Assembly: GCA_029246415.1 (NCBI GenBank)
Contig: JAQWNF010000001.1
Location: forward strand, 1-64,000
Origin: Glaciecola sp.
Lineage (GTDB): Bacteria; Pseudomonadota; Gammaproteobacteria; Enterobacterales; Alteromonadaceae
Direction of reading: 5' to 3'
DNA: 64,000 bases
Part shown: positions 60,697 through 64,000 of the stretch, piece after piece
Numbering within the stretch: position 1 is the first letter of the stretch
Layout: every line of letters starts with the position of its first letter
Made by a program: the position numbers and the translations under genes
The notes under the pieces: model-generated
Told to the model about the DNA's origin: nothing
The model's database searches: none
The model's input: the letters and a program-made list of their open reading frames with translations, nothing else

Positions 60697-62880
60697 ATGA
60701 CCCCTTCAATTATTGATACCTTGGTTCAACTACGTGGAATAGAATGCGATTTTGTGGATGCGTACGGAAAACCAACCACAGTTCATCCCGGCACTAAAGA
60801 GAAGCTATTAGAGGTTATGGGTTATGATGTTAATAATCTCAGTCACTTAGAGCAGCAGTTAACGCAGGAAATTGACGACGTGTGGATGACACCGTTAAAT
60901 CCTGTACAGGTGTTTCGTGATGGTGATGATTTAGCATTTGCTGTGCGCTTACCGATTGAACTGGTGACTGAACCTGTCAAGTTCATAGTGACGTTTGAGT
61001 CAGGTGAGAGCCATGCGTTTTCCACACAATTAGTTGACCACGAATTAGTAAATGTAACGGATGTTGCTGGCGCTGAATTTCAAGAATATATTGTGCAATT
61101 ATCCATCGATATACCACATGGCTATCATTCACTCACCTTAGTGATGGACGAGGATGATGTCATTGGCCAAAGTCGAATTATACAAGCTCCCAAAGCATGT
61201 TATACACCTGACTCTATTGCTCAGGGTAAGAAAATCTGGGGTTTAAGCATTCAATTATATTGTGTCCGCAGTGAAAACAACTGGGGTATGGGGGATTTCA
61301 GTGATTTAACCCAATTGATTCATAAAGCTGCTGACCAAGGCGCTGATTTTGTTGGTTTGAATCCAATCCATGCGTTATATCCGAATGAACCTGATGCCTG
61401 TTCACCGTATTCACCTTCGTCGCGTAAATGGCTCAATCACTTATATATTGATGTGACGAGTGTACCAGGCTATGACACACCAAGCATTCAAGCATTGGTC
61501 AATGATCCTAAGTTTACACATAAACTCGCTCATACTCGTGCGATTGAATATATTGATTATGATGCAGTTGCCTCGTTGAAAATGCCTGTTTTACATGCAC
61601 TGTATGCTGCAAACAAAAATAATGTTGAGTTACAAACCCAGCTTGATGCGTTTATTGCTGAGGGAGGTAAAAGTTTAGAAACGCTTACCCGTTATGACGC
61701 GTTACAAGCTCATTTACAAGCTCAACAACTAGAGTGTTGGGGCTGGCCGGTATTTCCAGAGCAGTTCCAAGATGCAGATGCGCCTGCCGTAGAAAAATTC
61801 GCAGCAGAGAATAGCGATGCAGTGCGTTTTTATGGTTTCTTGCAATTTCTTGCGGCGCAACAATTTGCTCAAGCAAGTCAAGCTGCTCGTGATCGCCAAA
61901 TGATTATCGGTTTATATCGAGATTTAGCGGTAGGAGTGAGTGAGGGCAGTGCAGAAATTTGGGGAGCGAAGGATTTATATGTCACATCAGCGTCTGTTGG
62001 CGCGCCACCTGATATTTTAGGTCCGTTAGGACAAAATTGGGGTTTACCTCCAATGAACCCACAAAAATTATACGAGCAAGCCTATCAGCCGATTGTCGAT
62101 CTATTTGCCTCTAATATGCGCGATTCAGGTGCATTGCGAATTGATCATGCAATGGCACTGTTACGCTTATGGTGGGTTACTAAAGGTGATTCTGCCGATA
62201 AAGGTGGCTATGTATATTATCCGGTTGATGACTTATTAGGTATTTTAGCCTTGGAGTCACATCGTAATCAAACACTGATCATCGGTGAAGATTTAGGTAC
62301 GGTTCCAGAAGAAATACGTGAAAAATTAGCAGACAATGGTGTTTATTCTTATCGCGTGTTCTTTTTTGAACAAGCAAAAGATGGAGGGTTTTATTCACCT
62401 AGTCATTATCCCGTGCAGTCGATGTCGACGTTAACTATTCATGATTTTCCTACTTTGATTGGGTATTGGCATTGTAATGATTTGGAGTTAGGTAAAGAAC
62501 TCGGTCTCTATCCAACAGAAGAAATCTTGCAACCTTTATATGCTTCGCGTCATGATAATAAACAACAAATTTTAAATACGTTGCATGGACACGGTGCTAT
62601 ATCGCATAATGTTTCACATCATGTAGAGCATGTCGGTATGACTCAAGAGTTAAACTATGGCATGCAAACCCATATGGCAACTGGTTCAAGTGCATTATTA
62701 TCACTGCAATTAGAAGATTGGTTACAAATGGATAAACCCGTAAATATTCCTGGTACATTTAAAGAATACCCGAATTGGAAGCGTAAATTATCTCGTAACC
62801 TTGAAGATATATTCGGTAAACCAGAGATTATAGAGTTAGCACAAAAAATAGATGCTGCTCGACGCAATGCTTCGGCATAA
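60697..62880 (+). CDS. malQ: 4-alpha-glucanotransferase (amylomaltase)
   Basis: MalQ disproportionates maltodextrins, releasing glucose. The 727-residue glycoside hydrolase 77 protein has GVSEGSAEIWGAKD and ASVGAPPDILGPLGQNWGLP near 410-450, ALRIDHAMALLRLWWV near 484-499 (nucleophile region) and TIIGEDLGTVP-like IIGEDLGTVP near 527-536. The length fits the long proteobacterial MalQ. The start of glgB lies 38 bases downstream, a maltodextrin/glycogen cluster. Confidence 0.95.
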   Translation: MTPSIIDTLVQLRGIECDFVDAYGKPTTVHPGTKEKLLEVMGYDVNNLSHLEQQLTQEIDDVWMTPLNPVQVFRDGDDLAFAVRLPIELVTEPVKFIVTFESGESHAFSTQLVDHELVNVTDVAGAEFQEYIVQLSIDIPHGYHSLTLVMDEDDVIGQSRIIQAPKACYTPDSIAQGKKIWGLSIQLYCVRSENNWGMGDFSDLTQLIHKAADQGADFVGLNPIHALYPNEPDACSPYSPSSRKWLNHLYIDVTSVPGYDTPSIQALVNDPKFTHKLAHTRAIEYIDYDAVASLKMPVLHALYAANKNNVELQTQLDAFIAEGGKSLETLTRYDALQAHLQAQQLECWGWPVFPEQFQDADAPAVEKFAAENSDAVRFYGFLQFLAAQQFAQASQAARDRQMIIGLYRDLAVGVSEGSAEIWGAKDLYVTSASVGAPPDILGPLGQNWGLPPMNPQKLYEQAYQPIVDLFASNMRDSGALRIDHAMALLRLWWVTKGDSADKGGYVYYPVDDLLGILALESHRNQTLIIGEDLGTVPEEIREKLADNGVYSYRVFFFEQAKDGGFYSPSHYPVQSMSTLTIHDFPTLIGYWHCNDLELGKELGLYPTEEILQPLYASRHDNKQQILNTLHGHGAISHNVSHHVEHVGMTQELNYGMQTHMATGSSALLSLQLEDWLQMDKPVNIPGTFKEYPNWKRKLSRNLEDIFGKPEIIELAQKIDAARRNASA

Positions 62881-62918
62881 AAATTGACACACAACAGAAA
62901 CAAGGATTTTAGTTTTTC

Positions 62919-64000
62919 ATGGCAGATTTAACGCATTTACACACCGCAAACGCATCTCATCCCTTTACTGATTTGGGTGCGTTTGTGCATGCCGATGGGA
63001 CTTTCTTTCGTTTTTGTTTGCCTGGAGCGATAGCTATTGATGTTATCGCTTTGGACGGGAGCGTATTAACTCAATGCCAACAGATTGCAGATGGTATTTT
63101 TGAAGGGCAAAGCAAGCTCAGTGTGTCGCAGTATTCACTTAATGTGACCACGCAAGATACACAATATCAAGTATACGATCCGTATGCATTTAAAGAAGAA
63201 GCCTATCACGCGGTGCATTTTGTCGATCACCTGCCACAAAATGTCTATGAACAACTAGGCGCCCAGCCAATTACGTTAACCTTAGATAATGGCGAACAAA
63301 TCAGTGCCGTGCGTTTTGCTGTGTTTGCCCCTAATGCTCAGTCTGTGAGTGTTGTTGCAGAATTTAATTTATGGAATGATTTGTCACACCAAATGCAAAA
63401 AACCGATATGGGCTATTGGGTGCTAGTCATTCCACAAGCATCCATAGGTGACAAATACAAATACGCGATTAAAGATCAACATGGGCATAGTCTGCCACAC
63501 AAAGCGGACCCCGTTGGCTTCAGTGCCGAACAATATCCGTCACATGCTTCCAAAGTTATCGATCATAATGCGTTTGAGTGGAGCGATAGCGCATGGATGA
63601 ATCGAAAAAATCACGACCCGTACCATCAACCTATGAGTATTTATGAGGTGCAATTGGCATCTTGGAAGCGTCCGCATGATAGCCGCCGTTATTTGAGTTA
63701 CCGTGAACTCGCCGTTGATCTAGTTCAGTACGTTGTTGAGATGGGTTACACACATATTGAATTGATGCCGATTTCTGAATATCCATTTGATGGCTCATGG
63801 GGATATCAACCCGTAGGCTTATTTGCTCCGACTAGTCGTTTTGGTTCGGTCGATGATTTTAAATATTTCGTGAATGCCTGTCATCAAGCTAACATTGGTG
63901 TGATTATTGATTGGGTACCTGCACATTTCCCTGAAGATGGGCATGGCTTAGCGCGTTTTGACGGTACCTGTGTTTATGAATACGAAGATCCTCGTAAAGG
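62919..64000 (+). CDS. glgB: 1,4-alpha-glucan branching enzyme GlgB, 5' part (partial)
   Basis: The frame runs open from ATG 62919 (after AAGGA) to the window end, 360 codons. It shows an N-terminal beta-sandwich, a CBM48 domain (AVRFAVFAPNAQSVSVVAEFN and GDKYKYAIKD) and the start of the GH13 barrel (MSIYEVQLASWKRP, YTHIELMPISEYPFDGSWGYQ, NIGVIIDWVPAHFP). GlgB makes alpha-1,6 branches in glycogen. The catalytic end is outside the window. It is in one unit with malQ. Confidence 0.93.
   Translation, partial: MADLTHLHTANASHPFTDLGAFVHADGTFFRFCLPGAIAIDVIALDGSVLTQCQQIADGIFEGQSKLSVSQYSLNVTTQDTQYQVYDPYAFKEEAYHAVHFVDHLPQNVYEQLGAQPITLTLDNGEQISAVRFAVFAPNAQSVSVVAEFNLWNDLSHQMQKTDMGYWVLVIPQASIGDKYKYAIKDQHGHSLPHKADPVGFSAEQYPSHASKVIDHNAFEWSDSAWMNRKNHDPYHQPMSIYEVQLASWKRPHDSRRYLSYRELAVDLVQYVVEMGYTHIELMPISEYPFDGSWGYQPVGLFAPTSRFGSVDDFKYFVNACHQANIGVIIDWVPAHFPEDGHGLARFDGTCVYEYEDPRK

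Overview
The window reads as chromosome of a marine gammaproteobacterium of the Alteromonadales type. Supporting signs are gene orders shared with Shewanella, Vibrio and Escherichia relatives (rimP-nusA-infB-rbfA-truB-rpsO; cspD/clpS-clpA/infA-bpt-aat-trxB; purB-hflD-mnmA-rluE; ppsR/ppsA), HexR control of sugar metabolism, and a tmRNA tag reading ANDENYALAA. Base composition is moderately AT-rich and even. There is no rRNA, prophage, IS element or CRISPR array, and the only RNA gene seen is ssrA. The species cannot be named from the sequence alone.

Layout. 1-6.2 kb: translation operon from the end of rimP to rpsO. 6.3-6.9 kb: a vapBC-type toxin-antitoxin pair where many relatives have pnp. 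7-9.4 kb: an alanine racemase-fold gene coupled to a PurD-like ATP-grasp gene. 9.5-12.7 kb: a gene remnant, a 54-residue membrane protein, a collagen-like lipoprotein and a coiled-coil membrane protein. 12.8-16.8 kb: metY, an RMD1/YagE protein, and kdgF plus a beta-hydroxyacid dehydrogenase, probably for uronate or alginate breakdown. 17-20.2 kb: a circularly permuted GTPase and small uncharacterised genes. 20.3-24.1 kb: ssrA and smpB, separated by a copper-type TonB receptor module. 24.1-32 kb: ratA-rnfH, ppsR/ppsA, ydiJ and a DUF4826 gene. 32-38 kb: roxA, a class III cyclase, purB-hflD-mnmA, rluE and cspD. 38-48.9 kb: clpSA, infA, bpt-aat, trxB, yfbV, sprT, sppA, ydjA and a saccharopine dehydrogenase-like gene. 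49-64 kb: central carbon metabolism, with pykA, hexR, the Entner-Doudoroff operon zwf-pgl-edd-glk-eda, a LacI regulator, a hexose-6-phosphate mutarotase, gapA, malQ and the start of glgB.

How it fits together. Glucose units released by MalQ and GlgB-linked glycogen turnover enter the Glk/Zwf/Pgl/Edd/Eda route. KdgF and the dehydrogenase would feed 2-keto-3-deoxygluconate-type intermediates towards the same aldolase, although the required KDG kinase is not in the window. Sites of the form TGTARTnnnAYTACA (one with a C in first place) lie before ppsA, pykA, zwf and gapA/malQ, and the HexR gene sits between pykA and zwf, so the gluconeogenic and glycolytic branches look like one regulon.

Most notable non-coding signals: a 16-bp sequence shared by the kdgF and dehydrogenase promoters and covering both -35 elements; a 22-bp perfect palindrome over the promoter of an apparently leaderless LacI-family gene; a 15-bp inverted repeat that would hide the start codon of the coiled-coil membrane protein gene; and a 14-bp inverted repeat before the saccharopine dehydrogenase-like gene. 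The most notable uncharacterised gene pair is the racemase with the PurD-like ligase.
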